Shown here: piece by piece, positions 1 through 8,770 of the stretch | How the letters are laid out: every line of letters begins with the position of its first letter | Numbering within the stretch: the first letter of the stretch is position 1 | From: Marilutibacter chinensis | Lineage (GTDB): Bacteria; Pseudomonadota; Gammaproteobacteria; Xanthomonadales; Xanthomonadaceae | Assembly (NCBI RefSeq): GCF_021725675.1 | Contig: NZ_JAKJPO010000009.1 | Coordinates: 1 to 64,000 of the forward strand | Direction of reading: 5' to 3' | Length of the DNA: 64,000 nt | Notes under the pieces: model-generated | The model's input: the letters and a program-made list of their open reading frames with translations, nothing else | Told to the model about the DNA's origin: nothing | Database searches by the model: none | Position numbers and translations under genes: made by a program

Positions 1-51
1 CGCTTCACCCTCCGCCACCGGCAATCGCCTAAGTGCCCGAGGGAGCCGCTC

Positions 52-79
52 ATCATACAGCAGTTTTCAGGGCCGTCAA
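52..79 (-). promoter_or_regulatory. rRNA-type promoter, proximal copy
   Basis: Reading leftward on the minus strand there is a -35 box TTGACG (74-79), a 16-nt spacer and a -10 box TATGAT (52-57), followed by a GC-rich discriminator. It is the second of two near-identical tandem promoters with no gene between them and the window edge. tyrS lies directly upstream, and in Xanthomonas tyrS precedes a 16S rRNA gene, so the likely target is an rrn operon just outside the window. That target is inference. Confidence 0.7.
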
Positions 80-150
80 CACCTTTTCACACCCCGTTTC
101 CTGCCTCCCCGCCACCGTTCAGCTCGCGCCTCACCGCCAGCGGGCCGCGC

Positions 151-178
151 ATCTTACAGCAACTCCCCAGACCGTCAA
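151..178 (-). promoter_or_regulatory. rRNA-type promoter, distal copy
   Basis: Minus-strand -35 TTGACG (173-178), 16-nt spacer, -10 TAAGAT (151-156). It lies 99 bp upstream of the proximal promoter and shares its -35 box, spacer length and part of its spacer (ending in TGCTG). Tandem strong promoters of this kind are typical of rRNA operons. Confidence 0.65.
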
Positions 179-334
179 CCGCCCGCTGAAAACCGCCTCC
201 AATACGCCCCCGCAACCACTCACATCCCGATGCGGGGCGCGCATTGTGCACAGCCATTCCGGCTTTGGGAAGGGAGCATGACGAAATTGTTTCAGGGCCG
301 CGGCGGCGGCCCTCTCGTATCCGCTCCCGGACAA

Positions 335-366
335 CCGCAACGCGCGTGCGAGGACGCGCGTTGCGG
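335..366 (-). terminator. Terminator of tyrS
   Basis: A perfect 13-bp stem (335-347 with 354-366) and a 6-nt loop sit immediately after the tyrS stop codon. On the minus strand the stem is followed by TTGTCC, so the U-tract is weak. A second perfect 8-bp hairpin at 294-313 follows. Together they separate tyrS from the rRNA-type promoters. Confidence 0.6.
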
Positions 367-369
367 CAC

Positions 370-1578
370 TCAGGCGGCGACCAGGCGGACGCGGGCGAAG
401 TTGCGCTTGCCGACCGCGAGCACGCCCTCGAAACCGGGCGCGAACACCCGCTGCGCGTCCTCGACAACTTCGCCATCGATGCGCACCGCGCGCTCTTTGA
501 GCTTGCGGTTGGCCTCGGAGTTGCTCGGGGTCAGCCCGGCAACGGTCAGCAGCGCGGCGATCCGCAACCCTTCCGCCGGCACCGCGACTTCATTCAGCGG
601 CAGCTGCGCGGTGTCGCCCTGGCCGCGAACCGCGGCGTTCCAACCCGCTACCGCCTGCTCGGCGGTGGCGGCATCATGGAAGCGCGCGGCCAGCTCGCGC
701 GCCAAGCGCAGCTTCACGTCGCGCGGATTGAGCTGGCCGGCGTCGATTTCCCGGCGGAGACTCGCGGCCTCGGCGACGCCGATCTCGAAGCTGAGCAGCT
801 CGATCCAGCGCCACATCAGCGCGTCGTCGATCTTCATCGTCTTGGTGACGATCTCGATCGCCGGCTCGTCGATGCCGATGTAATTGCCCAGCGACTTGCT
901 CATCTTCTGCACGCCGCCCAGCCCTTCCAGCAACGGCATCGTCAGCACGATCTGCGGTTTCTGGCCGTGGTGCTCCTGCAGGCCACGGCCCATCAGCAGG
1001 TTGAACTTCTGGTCGGTGCCGCCGAGCTCGACATCGGCCTTGAGCGCCACCGAGTCGTAGCCCTGCACCAGCGGATACAGGAATTCGTGGATCGCTATCG
1101 ACTGCTGGGCGGCGTAACGCTTGGCGAAGTCGTCACGCTCGAGCATGCGCGCGACGGTGTGCTGCGCGGCGAGGCGGATCATGTCGGCAGCGCCCATCTT
1201 GCCGAACCACTCGGAGTTGAAGCGCACCTCGGTGCGCTCGCGATCGAGCACCTTGAACACCTGGTCGGCGTAGGTCTTCGCGTTGGTGAGCACGTCCTCG
1301 CGGGTGAGCGGCTTGCGGGTGACGTTCTTGCCGGTCGGGTCGCCGATCATTCCGGTGAAGTCGCCGATCAGGAAGATCACCTGATGGCCGAGGTCCTGGA
1401 ACTGCCGCATCTTGTTGAGCAGCACCGTGTGACCCAGGTGCAGGTCCGGCGCGGTCGGGTCGAAGCCGGCCTTGACCCGCAGCGGACGGCCTTCCTTGAG
1501 GCGCGCTTCGAGTTCGTCTTGCTTGAGGATTTCGTCGGCGCCGCGGCCGATCAGTTCGAGGGAAGCTTGGATGGACAA
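370..1578 (-). CDS. tyrS: Tyrosyl-tRNA synthetase
   Basis: Class I aminoacyl-tRNA synthetase of 402 aa that charges tRNA-Tyr with tyrosine in the cytoplasm. The HIGH-type signature HLGH is at residues 47-50 and KMSKS at 225-229. The tyrosine-pocket stretch [10 protein letters not shown] (about 168-177) is followed by GGTDQ. The C-terminus has an S4-like RNA-binding domain ([11 protein letters not shown] onward). Length and motifs fit the TyrRS branch common in Xanthomonadaceae. It is divergent from the M23 peptidase gene and ends in a strong hairpin before the rRNA-type promoters. Nothing looks unusual in the protein. Confidence 0.97.
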   Translation of the reverse strand: MSIQASLELIGRGADEILKQDELEARLKEGRPLRVKAGFDPTAPDLHLGHTVLLNKMRQFQDLGHQVIFLIGDFTGMIGDPTGKNVTRKPLTREDVLTNAKTYADQVFKVLDRERTEVRFNSEWFGKMGAADMIRLAAQHTVARMLERDDFAKRYAAQQSIAIHEFLYPLVQGYDSVALKADVELGGTDQKFNLLMGRGLQEHHGQKPQIVLTMPLLEGLGGVQKMSKSLGNYIGIDEPAIEIVTKTMKIDDALMWRWIELLSFEIGVAEAASLRREIDAGQLNPRDVKLRLARELAARFHDAATAEQAVAGWNAAVRGQGDTAQLPLNEVAVPAEGLRIAALLTVAGLTPSNSEANRKLKERAVRIDGEVVEDAQRVFAPGFEGVLAVGKRNFARVRLVAA

Positions 1579-1703
1579 GGCGGACTCTCTACGGGCGTTC
1601 TACAGGGGCCGGACCGTCGACCTGAATGCGACGACGGACACAGATGCAGGTTAAAGGGGCGTTAACACTCGCCAGCTCCAAAAACCCTATTCAGCTCAAG
1701 GGT

Positions 1704-1732
1704 TTGACGCGTGTTGCTCGCGTGACTATGGT
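1704..1732 (+). promoter_or_regulatory. Promoter of the M23 peptidase gene
   Basis: TTGACG (1704-1709), 17-nt spacer, TATGGT (1727-1732). The spacing is ideal for the housekeeping sigma factor. The -10 box lies about 50 bp before the start codon, and an SD-like GGGGGAGA precedes the ATG. Confidence 0.65.
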
Positions 1733-1780
1733 ACCCCCGACACGCCACCTTCACAGCTTCCGCAGGGGGAGACCACGTCC

Positions 1781-3223
1781 ATGACTGTACCGGGTTCCGG
1801 CGCCAGCCGGCGCGAGCGCCTGAAGGCCCTGCGCGAAGCCGCCCTGCACCGCCCGGTGCTGGCCCGTCACCTCTCCGACGGCTTCAATGGCCGGTGGTCG
1901 CGCCGGCAATGGGCGACGGCGAGCCTGTTCGCATCGATGGGACTGCTGGTGGCGGCGATCGTGCCGGGATTCAGCACCGACGTCACCGCGCCGGCGCACG
2001 CGCCGCGCCAGTCGATGGCGCTGGCGCTGCCGCCGCTTCAGGTGCGCTCGCCCGAACAGGCGCGTGGCGACAGCTGGCAGATCGTCACCGTGCAGTCCGG
2101 CCAGACCCTCGGTGAACTGTTCGAGGCCAACGGCATTCCCGCGGCGACCCTGCAGCTGATCCTCGCCCAGCCCAGTGCGAAGGAAGCGCTCGGCCGCCTG
2201 CGTCCCGGCACCCAGCTGGCGTTCGACCTGCCGGTCGACGGCGGACTGCGCACGTTCCGCTTCGATCGCGACGATACCCATCGTGTCGAGCTGCACATCG
2301 ACGGCGACTCGATCAGGGAGACCGTGATCGAGCGCCCGGTCGAGACCCGCACCGTGGTCGCGACCGGAGAGATCACCAGTTCGCTCTATGTCGCGGCGCG
2401 CAAGGCCGGGCTGTCGCCGGCCGCGATCGCGGTGCTGACCGACGAGATCTTCCAGTACGACATCGATTTCAACACCGACATCCAGCGCGGCGACCGTTTC
2501 AGCGTGGTGATGGACGAGAACTGGCGCGAGGGCGAGCGGATCGGGCGCGGCAAGATCCTCGCGGCGACCTTCACCACCGGGGGCAAGACCTATTCGGGCT
2601 TCCGTTTCGAGCGCGGCGACAAGGCCGAGTATTTCAGCGCCGACGGCCGTCCGCTGAAGAAGAGCTTCATCCGCATGCCGATCCCGTATGCGCGGCTGAC
2701 CTCCGGCTTCGGCGCGCGCCGCCATCCGGTGCTGGGCAAGGTCCGCCAGCACAAGGGCGTGGACTACGGCGCAGGTACCGGCACCCCGATCATGGCCGCC
2801 GGCGACGCCCGCGTGCAGTTCGTCGGCTGGAAGGGCGGCTACGGTCGCACGGTGGTACTCGACCACGGCCGCGGCTACACCACGCTGTACGCGCACATGT
2901 CGCGCTTCGGCAAGTACAAGGCCGGCCAGCGCGTGCCGCAGGGCTCGGTGATCGGCTACGTCGGCAGCTCCGGACTGGCCACCGGTCCGCATCTGCACTA
3001 CGAATTCCGCATCAACGGCGTGCACCGCAATCCGCTGTCGGTGACGATGCCGCCGCCGGAGCCGCTGCGCGGCGCCGCCCTGGCCGAGTTCCGTGCCCAG
3101 ACCGGCCCGGCGCTGGCCCGCATCCAGCAGGTCGAGCGGATCATCTACGCCGACGTCGGCGGCGAAGCGGATGGCAGCCAGGTCGCGACCGCCGAGCCGG
3201 CCGGCCGGGGCAAGAAGGGCTGA
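1781..3223 (+). CDS. M23 family murein metalloendopeptidase (MepM-like)
   Basis: A 480-aa inner-membrane-anchored, periplasm-facing protein. A basic N-terminus leads to one membrane segment (about 44-63). An OapA/LysM-like region follows (around VQSGQTLGELF, 104-114), then a second middle domain and a C-terminal LytM/M23 domain. The zinc motifs are visible: HKGVD gives His324 and Asp328, and PHLHYE gives His404 and His406. The family cleaves peptidoglycan cross-links so that new material can be inserted. The arrangement matches E. coli MepM and related proteins. Neighbouring anmK and ampG make this a cell-wall turnover area. The ATG at 1781 is supported by an upstream purine-rich SD and a good promoter. 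Confidence 0.92.
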   Translation: MTVPGSGASRRERLKALREAALHRPVLARHLSDGFNGRWSRRQWATASLFASMGLLVAAIVPGFSTDVTAPAHAPRQSMALALPPLQVRSPEQARGDSWQIVTVQSGQTLGELFEANGIPAATLQLILAQPSAKEALGRLRPGTQLAFDLPVDGGLRTFRFDRDDTHRVELHIDGDSIRETVIERPVETRTVVATGEITSSLYVAARKAGLSPAAIAVLTDEIFQYDIDFNTDIQRGDRFSVVMDENWREGERIGRGKILAATFTTGGKTYSGFRFERGDKAEYFSADGRPLKKSFIRMPIPYARLTSGFGARRHPVLGKVRQHKGVDYGAGTGTPIMAAGDARVQFVGWKGGYGRTVVLDHGRGYTTLYAHMSRFGKYKAGQRVPQGSVIGYVGSSGLATGPHLHYEFRINGVHRNPLSVTMPPPEPLRGAALAEFRAQTGPALARIQQVERIIYADVGGEADGSQVATAEPAGRGKKG

Positions 3224-3329
3224 TCTTCCCGGGTGCCGGTGAACCTGGCCGATGATCGGTCCGGCTACCGGAAACGTCGCTGAAGCCGACCTGGTCCCCG
3301 CCGCCATGGCGTAAGCGTAAGCTGCGCGC

Positions 3330-4487
3330 ATGGCGACCGATTCCCACCTGTTCATTGGCCTGATCTCCGGCACCAGCGCCGACGGCATCGACGCCGCGCT
3401 GGTCCGCTTCGACGCTTCTCCCGACGGCGACAAACATGCCCGCTGCCGGCTGGTCCGTGGCCACAGCCACGCCTGGCCGGCGCCAATGCGCGCGCGGCTC
3501 GTCGAGATCGGCCAGGGTGCGAGGATCGACTCGCTCGACGAGATCGCGACCCTCGACGTGCAGGCCGGCGAAGCGTTCGCCGAAGCGGCACTGGCCCTGA
3601 TCGATGCGGCCGGACTGTCGGCCGACGCGATCACCGCGATCGGCTCGCACGGACAGACCGTGCGCCACCGGCCCGCCGGTGCGGCATACGACGGCCGGCA
3701 CCCGTTCACCTGGCAGATCGGCGATGCCCACGTGATCGCCGAGCGCACCGGCATCGCCACGGTCGCCGACTTCCGGCGCCGCGATCTCGCCGCCGGCGGC
3801 CACGGCGCACCGTTGCTGCCGGCGCTGCACAACGCGCTGCTGCGCGCGCCGGACGAGGACCGCGCAGTGCTCAATCTCGGCGGTATCGCCAATCTGACCC
3901 TGCTGCCCGCCGATCCGGACGCGGCGGTGCGCGGCTTCGACACCGGCCCCGCCAACTGCCTGATGGACGCCTGGTGCCTGCGCCATACCGGGCGCGACTA
4001 CGATGCCGGCGGCACATTCGCGGCGGATGGCAGCCCCGACGGCACGCTGCTGGCGCGACTGCTCGACGAAGCCTGGTTCGCCGAGCCGCCGCCGAAGAGC
4101 ACCGGCCGCGAGCAGTTTCACCTCGACTGGGTGGCCGCGCGCCTGTCGGGCGACGAGCGTGCCGAGGACGTGCAGGCGACGCTGCTGGAGCTGAGCGCAC
4201 GCACGATCGCCGATGCGCTGCGCGCGACCCAGCCCGGCACCCAACGACTGCTCGCCTGCGGAGGCGGCGTGCACAACCCGCTGCTGATGGCACGGATCGC
4301 CGCGCACCTGCCGGGCGTGCGGGTGGAATCGACCGCGGTGCACGGCGTCGATCCGGACCTCGTCGAAGCGATGGGTTTCGCATGGCTGGCACGCCAGACC
4401 CTGGCCGGGGGGGCCGGCAACCTGCCCAGCGTCAGCGGCGCCACCGGGCCGCGCGTGCTCGGCGTCGTGCATCCGGCCGCCCGCTGA
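3330..4487 (+). CDS. anmK: Anhydro-N-acetylmuramic acid kinase
   Basis: A 385-aa sugar kinase that phosphorylates and opens 1,6-anhydro-MurNAc released during murein turnover, giving MurNAc-6-phosphate for recycling. The ATP-binding N-terminal motif is [11 protein letters not shown] (about 11-21), followed by [20 protein letters not shown] and a C-terminal [10 protein letters not shown]. These are the AnmK signatures, and the length is normal. It is codirectional with the M23 peptidase gene, 106 bp downstream. The AmpG-like permease gene is on the opposite strand just beyond. Confidence 0.95.
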   Translation: MATDSHLFIGLISGTSADGIDAALVRFDASPDGDKHARCRLVRGHSHAWPAPMRARLVEIGQGARIDSLDEIATLDVQAGEAFAEAALALIDAAGLSADAITAIGSHGQTVRHRPAGAAYDGRHPFTWQIGDAHVIAERTGIATVADFRRRDLAAGGHGAPLLPALHNALLRAPDEDRAVLNLGGIANLTLLPADPDAAVRGFDTGPANCLMDAWCLRHTGRDYDAGGTFAADGSPDGTLLARLLDEAWFAEPPPKSTGREQFHLDWVAARLSGDERAEDVQATLLELSARTIADALRATQPGTQRLLACGGGVHNPLLMARIAAHLPGVRVESTAVHGVDPDLVEAMGFAWLARQTLAGGAGNLPSVSGATGPRVLGVVHPAAR

Positions 4488-4534
4488 AGACTGGTCGCGG
4501 GTGACCCGCGCCGGTCGCGATCGGCCGTCGACGG

Positions 4535-4870
4535 TCAGTCGTCTACTTTCGACGAGGCCTCGTCGAACAGGCCACGCGGGAGCGATACCGTCTGGTCGGG
4601 CGCTTTCGGCGGCGGCGGCGGTGGCTCCACCCGTCCGATCTTCGCGAAGCCCGGATCGCTGGGGACCTGCTCCATCGCCGCGATCGCCTCCTGCAGCGCC
4701 CGCGCGTCGGCATCGTCGAACGACCGCGAGAGCTCGCCCTCGCAGACGTACAGACCCTGTTCCAGTACCTGCATCAGCGCGACCTGCAAGCTCCAGCCGT
4801 GCGCATCGGCGACACGCTTGATGCGTCCCATCAGCACGGCGTCGATGTCGCGAAGGATGATGTCGCTCAT
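4535..4870 (-). CDS. Ribbon-helix-helix-like protein with polyproline stretch
   Basis: A 111-aa cytoplasmic protein. Residues 1-50 (MSDIILRDID, then two predicted helices ending VLEQGLYV) resemble an Arc/FitA-type ribbon-helix-helix DNA-binding fold. The middle is acidic and helical, followed by six consecutive prolines near residue 83 and a short tail. The frame is open to 4954, but MSDIILRD at 4870 fits the RHH start and lies 26 nt after the ampG stop, so it is probably the last gene of the xth-ampG operon. No toxin partner is visible beside it. The function is unknown. A DNA-binding role is inferred from the predicted fold only. Confidence 0.7.
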   Translation of the reverse strand: MSDIILRDIDAVLMGRIKRVADAHGWSLQVALMQVLEQGLYVCEGELSRSFDDADARALQEAIAAMEQVPSDPGFAKIGRVEPPPPPPKAPDQTVSLPRGLFDEASSKVDD

Positions 4871-4896
4871 GGCTGGACCGCTGACGACGGAGGAGC

Positions 4897-6309
4897 TCAC
4901 GCTGCGCCCGCCTCCCCGGCGGACCGTGGCCGGCGCTTGGCCACCAGTATGCACAACAGGACCGCCGGCAGGCCAACCAGGGCGGTACCGGCGAAGAACA
5001 GCGAGTAGGCCTCCAGCAGACTGCGCCCGACCTCGAGCTGCTCGACCGCGACCCCGGACAGCCCCTTCAGCACCTTGCCGGGCAGCGCATAGAACGAGCT
5101 CAGCAACGCGTACTGGGTCGCGGTATAGCCGACGCTGGTGAGGCTGGACATGTAACCGATCAACGCCACTCCCGCGTAGCCGCTGCAGAAATTGTCGATC
5201 ACCATCGCTGCGGTGAACACGCCGGCGTCGGCGCCGTGCAGCGCCAGGTACGAGAAGGCGAGATTGGATCCGGGGCCGAGTACCGCGCCGGCGATCAGCG
5301 TCGGCATGAAGCCGAAGCGCACCGCACTCAGCCCCGCCGCGGCGATGCCGACGGTGGTCGCGACCAGGCCGATCGAGCCGCGCACCGCGCCGACCGTCTC
5401 CTTGTCGATCCCCAGATCGGCATAGAACGGGTTGGCCATCGGCCCCAGCAGGAAGTCCGGCAGCCGGTACAGGCTGATCACCAGCAGCATCAGCAGCGCC
5501 CAGCTACCGTGCTCGCGAAAGAACACCACGAACGGGGCGATCAGTGCGTCGTAGAGCCCCCGCGGCGTGAGCAGCATCGGATGCGGCGCGGCCGCGGCAG
5601 CCATGCTGGCGGCCGGCTCGCGCGCGGACAGAGTGGCCGCGACACCGACCGCCATCAGCAGCGCCATCACCTCGTACGACACCACCCAGCCGACATGGGC
5701 GGCCAGGATCAGGATCAGCGCGTCGGTGACCAGCAGGGCGCCGCGATAGCCGAGCGTCGCGCTCGAGGTCAGCAGGCCCTGCTGTTCGTTGCTGTCCGCG
5801 CTCTCGATGCGCCAGGCATCGATGACGATGTCCTGGGTCGCCGATGCGAACGCGACCACCAGCGCCAGCGCGCCGAACACCAGCAACTGGTCGAGTTCGG
5901 TGCCGAACAGCAGCAGCATGCCTTTTCGGGGCTGCACGAGCGCCATCCCGATCAGCGCCGCCGCGATCACCAGCTGCGACAGCAGCATCCAGCCGCGCCG
6001 GCGCCCCAGCCAGCGTCCGAACAGCGGCGCGTCGAGCTTGTCGACCAGGGGTGCCCACAGGAACTTCAGCGAATAGGCCAGGCCGACCCAGGACAGGAAC
6101 CCGATCGTCGACAACTCGATCGCGTTCTCGCGCATCCAGAAGCCGAGGGTGTTGCCGACCAGGTAGATCGGGATGCCGGAGCTGAAGCCCAGCAACAGCA
6201 TCACCAGCACCTTCGGCTCGCGCAGGCGTGCGAGCACGTCGCGCCAGCCCGAGCGGCGCCGCCCCGTCGTGCCGGCGCCGCTCGACGGCACCGCGGAAGC
6301 GCCGCTCAC
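4897..6309 (-). CDS. ampG: AmpG-family muropeptide MFS permease
   Basis: A 470-aa major facilitator protein with about 12-14 membrane segments. It resembles AmpG in its first segments: GFSSGIPIYLVGNTLGFWM, then STIGFLSWVGLAYSLKFLW and PLVDKL. AmpG imports GlcNAc-anhydroMurNAc peptides for recycling, which fits the nearby anmK and M23 genes. The start is taken as GTG at 6309 because it overlaps the xth stop codon (GTGA), implying translational coupling. The upstream extension to 6480 would lie inside xth and has no protein-like composition. Substrate specificity cannot be read directly from the sequence. Confidence 0.85.
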   Translation of the reverse strand: MSGASAVPSSGAGTTGRRRSGWRDVLARLREPKVLVMLLLGFSSGIPIYLVGNTLGFWMRENAIELSTIGFLSWVGLAYSLKFLWAPLVDKLDAPLFGRWLGRRRGWMLLSQLVIAAALIGMALVQPRKGMLLLFGTELDQLLVFGALALVVAFASATQDIVIDAWRIESADSNEQQGLLTSSATLGYRGALLVTDALILILAAHVGWVVSYEVMALLMAVGVAATLSAREPAASMAAAAAPHPMLLTPRGLYDALIAPFVVFFREHGSWALLMLLVISLYRLPDFLLGPMANPFYADLGIDKETVGAVRGSIGLVATTVGIAAAGLSAVRFGFMPTLIAGAVLGPGSNLAFSYLALHGADAGVFTAAMVIDNFCSGYAGVALIGYMSSLTSVGYTATQYALLSSFYALPGKVLKGLSGVAVEQLEVGRSLLEAYSLFFAGTALVGLPAVLLCILVAKRRPRSAGEAGAA

Positions 6310-7121
6310 CCGGCCAGCTCCCCGTCGAATTCCACCGTGAACGGGGCGTGGTCGGAGAAGCGCGGCTCGCGCGCGATCGAGCAGGCCTTCAACCGCTTTG
6401 CCAGCGCCGGGGTGACCAGCTGATAGTCGATCCGCCATCCTACGTCGTTGGCGCGGGCGCCGCCGCGGTTGCTCCACCACGTGTAGTCCTGGCCCTCGGG
6501 ATGCAGCGCGCGATAGGCATCGACCCAGCCGCCCTCACGGCCGTCGGTGCCGTCGCTGCCGCCATCACGGCCGATCTGCGCGTTCAGCCATTCGCGCTCG
6601 GGCGGCAGGCAGCCTGAGTTCTTCTGGTTCGATTTCCAGTTCCTGATGTCCAGCGCGCTGCGCACGATGTTCCAGTCGCCGCACAACACGTAGTCTCGGC
6701 CGCTGGCCAGCCATTGGTCGAGGATTGGCCTGAGCCATTCCATCACCTCGAACTTGAAGCCCTGCCGCAGTTCGCCGGAGGAGCCTGAGGGGATGTAGAA
6801 GGAGACCACGCTGAGGTTGCCGTAGCGTGCCTCGATGTAGCGGCCCTCGTCGTCGAACGGCGCCCAGTCCAGCGCGGTGCGCACCTCGTCGGGCTCGCGC
6901 CGGCTGTAGATCGCGACGCCGCTGTAGCCCTTCCTGGTGATCGCGTCGCGATAGAAGCAGTGATGGCCGTCGGGACGGAACATCGGGTCCGCGAGTTGCG
7001 ATTCCTGCGCCTTGGTCTCCTGCAGGCACAGCACGTCGGCGTCCTGCGCGCGAAACCAGTCCAGGAAGCCCTTGCTGGCGGCCGAGCGGATGCCATTGGC
7101 GTTGAAGCTGATGATTTTCAT
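6306..7121 (-). CDS. xth: Exodeoxyribonuclease III (AP endonuclease)
   Basis: A 271-aa member of the exonuclease/endonuclease/phosphatase fold that incises abasic sites and removes 3' blocks in base excision repair. Motifs: SFNANGIRSA at the N-terminus (Asn), LCLQETKAQ (catalytic Glu), GDWNI (Asp-Asn pair), DYTWWS, and SDHAPF (Asp-His) at the C-terminus. A Gly/Asp-rich insertion (around GGSDGTDGREGG) lies in a surface loop between the catalytic blocks. The start MKIISFN at 7121 is preferred over an upstream Met because the family begins there. It is the first gene of an operon with ampG. Confidence 0.95.
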   Translation of the reverse strand: MKIISFNANGIRSAASKGFLDWFRAQDADVLCLQETKAQESQLADPMFRPDGHHCFYRDAITRKGYSGVAIYSRREPDEVRTALDWAPFDDEGRYIEARYGNLSVVSFYIPSGSSGELRQGFKFEVMEWLRPILDQWLASGRDYVLCGDWNIVRSALDIRNWKSNQKNSGCLPPEREWLNAQIGRDGGSDGTDGREGGWVDAYRALHPEGQDYTWWSNRGGARANDVGWRIDYQLVTPALAKRLKACSIAREPRFSDHAPFTVEFDGELAG

Positions 7122-7226
7122 TGAAGCGAGTGCTGAGGGCTGAAGGCTGAGAGCGTAGCCCATCCGTGGCGGGGGCGTTCCACGAGCGGGTTATGCTTCC
7201 AGCCCCGCCCCTCGACTCTCAGCCCC

Positions 7227-7901
7227 GTGTCGTACAAGTCCCGCTTCCTGCACCTCGCGCTGCGCGCCCAAGCGCTGCGCTTCGGCGAGTTCACACTCAA
7301 GTCGGGCCGGCAGAGCCCATATTTCTTCAACGCCGGGCTGTTCAACAGCGGCGCGGCACTGGCGGGGCTTGCCGCCTGCTATGCCGACGCGATCGACGCG
7401 CGCGCCGCCGACGGCACGATCGGGGACTTCGACCTGCTGTTCGGTCCTGCCTACAAGGGCATCCCGCTGGCCACCGCGCTGGCCTGCGAGTACGCACGCC
7501 GGGGTCGCGACCTGCCGGTCGCGTTCAACCGCAAGGAGGCCAAGGCGCATGGCGAGGGCGGCACCCTGATCGGCGCACCGCTGGATGGCCGGCGGGTGCT
7601 GATCGTCGACGACGTGATCACCGCCGGCACCGCGATCCGCGAGGCGCTGGACATCATCCGCGCCGGCGGCGGGACCCCGGCCGGGATCGTGATCGCGCTG
7701 GATCGGCAGGAAGCCGTCGACCCGGCCGTGTCCCGACGCTCTGCGGCAGAAACTGTCGCGGATGAGCAGGGCCTGCCTGTGATCAGCGTCGCCGGGCTCG
7801 ACGACCTGTTGGACTTCACGGGCGACGACGACGCCCTGGCCGCCGAGCGCGGGCGCCTGCTGGCCTACCGGGACGCCTACGGGAGCCTCACGCCACGCTG
7901 A
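7227..7901 (+). CDS. pyrE: Orotate phosphoribosyltransferase
   Basis: A 224-aa enzyme that converts orotate and PRPP to OMP in de novo pyrimidine synthesis. Seen: LRFGEFTLKSGRQSPYFFN, GPAYKGIPLA, the FNRKEAKAHGEGG flexible loop, and the PRPP-binding VLIVDDVITAGTA. The start is GTG at 7227. The gene is divergent from xth. In E. coli pyrE lies close to dut, coaBC and radC, and the same set is spread over the next 6 kb here. Confidence 0.96.
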   Translation: MSYKSRFLHLALRAQALRFGEFTLKSGRQSPYFFNAGLFNSGAALAGLAACYADAIDARAADGTIGDFDLLFGPAYKGIPLATALACEYARRGRDLPVAFNRKEAKAHGEGGTLIGAPLDGRRVLIVDDVITAGTAIREALDIIRAGGGTPAGIVIALDRQEAVDPAVSRRSAAETVADEQGLPVISVAGLDDLLDFTGDDDALAAERGRLLAYRDAYGSLTPR

Positions 7902-7985
7902 CCGGCGCGGTCGCAAGCTCTTCGCGGGCTTGGCCCGACTCTTGCGTCATGAACGAAAGATGACCATGGACGAACGGGGTCCGCC

Positions 7986-8663
7986 ATGAACACGATCCGT
8001 CGCCGGATCCGCGACGCACGCGCACTGCCGGCGATCGCCGCCGGCGCTCTGCTGCTCGCGGCCGCCCCGGTCGCCGCCCAGAGCAAGGGCGGCGCCGGCG
8101 GCAACAAGAAGCTCTACTGCTGGGAGGAGAGCGGTCGCAAGGTCTGCGGCGATGCCCTGCCGGCCAGCGCGGTCGACAGCGCGCGCACCGAGATCAGCGT
8201 CAACAGCGGCATGACCACGGCCACCGTGGGCCGTGCGCTGACCCAGGAGGAGCGTGCCGCCGCGGCCGAGCAGGAACGCGCGCACCAGCTCGCCGAAGCC
8301 CGGCTGGCCGCCCAGGCCCGCCGCGAAAAGGCGATGGCCGAGTCCTATGCGACCGAAAACGACCTGCGTCGCGCCTACCAGAACCGCATCGTGCTGCTCG
8401 ACGAAACCGTCAAGGCCTCCGAGCTCGGCATCCAGGGCCTGCGCCAGAGCCTGGTGACCCTGCTGCGCCGCGCCAGCGAGACCGAGCTGGCCGGCAAGCC
8501 GGTCGACAAGGCTCTGGCCGGCAACATCCAGGGCCAGCACCAGGAACTGCTGCGCCAGCAGGACATGCTGACCCAGCAGGAGCAGGAGCGGCGCGACGTC
8601 GAGGGCGAATTCGAGGCCGCACTTGCCCGCTATCGCGAACTGAAGGGAGCGGCCGAGGGCTGA
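7986..8663 (+). CDS. Secreted coiled-coil protein of unknown function
   Basis: A 225-aa predicted periplasmic protein. A signal peptide ends at AAAPVAAQ (about residue 32). A short segment with LYCWEESGRKVCGD follows, whose two cysteines could form a disulfide; it loosely recalls DUF4124-type N-termini. The rest (about 80-225) is Glu/Gln/Arg/Ala-rich helix with heptad-like spacing, probably a long coiled coil. It sits between pyrE and algC, which I recall as a conserved location in xanthomonads. No enzymatic motif is seen and no function is assigned. Confidence 0.8.
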   Translation: MNTIRRRIRDARALPAIAAGALLLAAAPVAAQSKGGAGGNKKLYCWEESGRKVCGDALPASAVDSARTEISVNSGMTTATVGRALTQEERAAAAEQERAHQLAEARLAAQARREKAMAESYATENDLRRAYQNRIVLLDETVKASELGIQGLRQSLVTLLRRASETELAGKPVDKALAGNIQGQHQELLRQQDMLTQQEQERRDVEGEFEAALARYRELKGAAEG

Positions 8664-8674
8664 CCTGACAGCGG

Positions 8675-8735
8675 CAGGAGCGGCGCAAGCCGCGGCTGGC
8701 TTTCATGGAAAGCTTCATCGCGGCTTGCGCCGGTC
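8675..8735. repeat. REP-like inverted repeat, degenerate copy
   Basis: Left arm AGGAGCGGCGCAAGCCGCG (8676-8694) and a right arm ending TCGCGGCTTGCGCCGG enclose a short centre containing GAAAGCTTCA. It belongs to the same family as 33897-33963 and 56930-57006. It lies in the convergent gap after the secreted coiled-coil gene and algC, where it can fold as a hairpin on either strand. Confidence 0.75.
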
Positions 8736-8770
8736 CGGCGGGCTTCCTGCATTCCGAGTCCGGATCCAAC

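Noticed and set aside
244..1665. Long plus-strand open frame across tyrS
   Set aside because: It is the antisense shadow of tyrS, which has intact HIGH and KMSKS motifs; the shadow has no recognisable domain.
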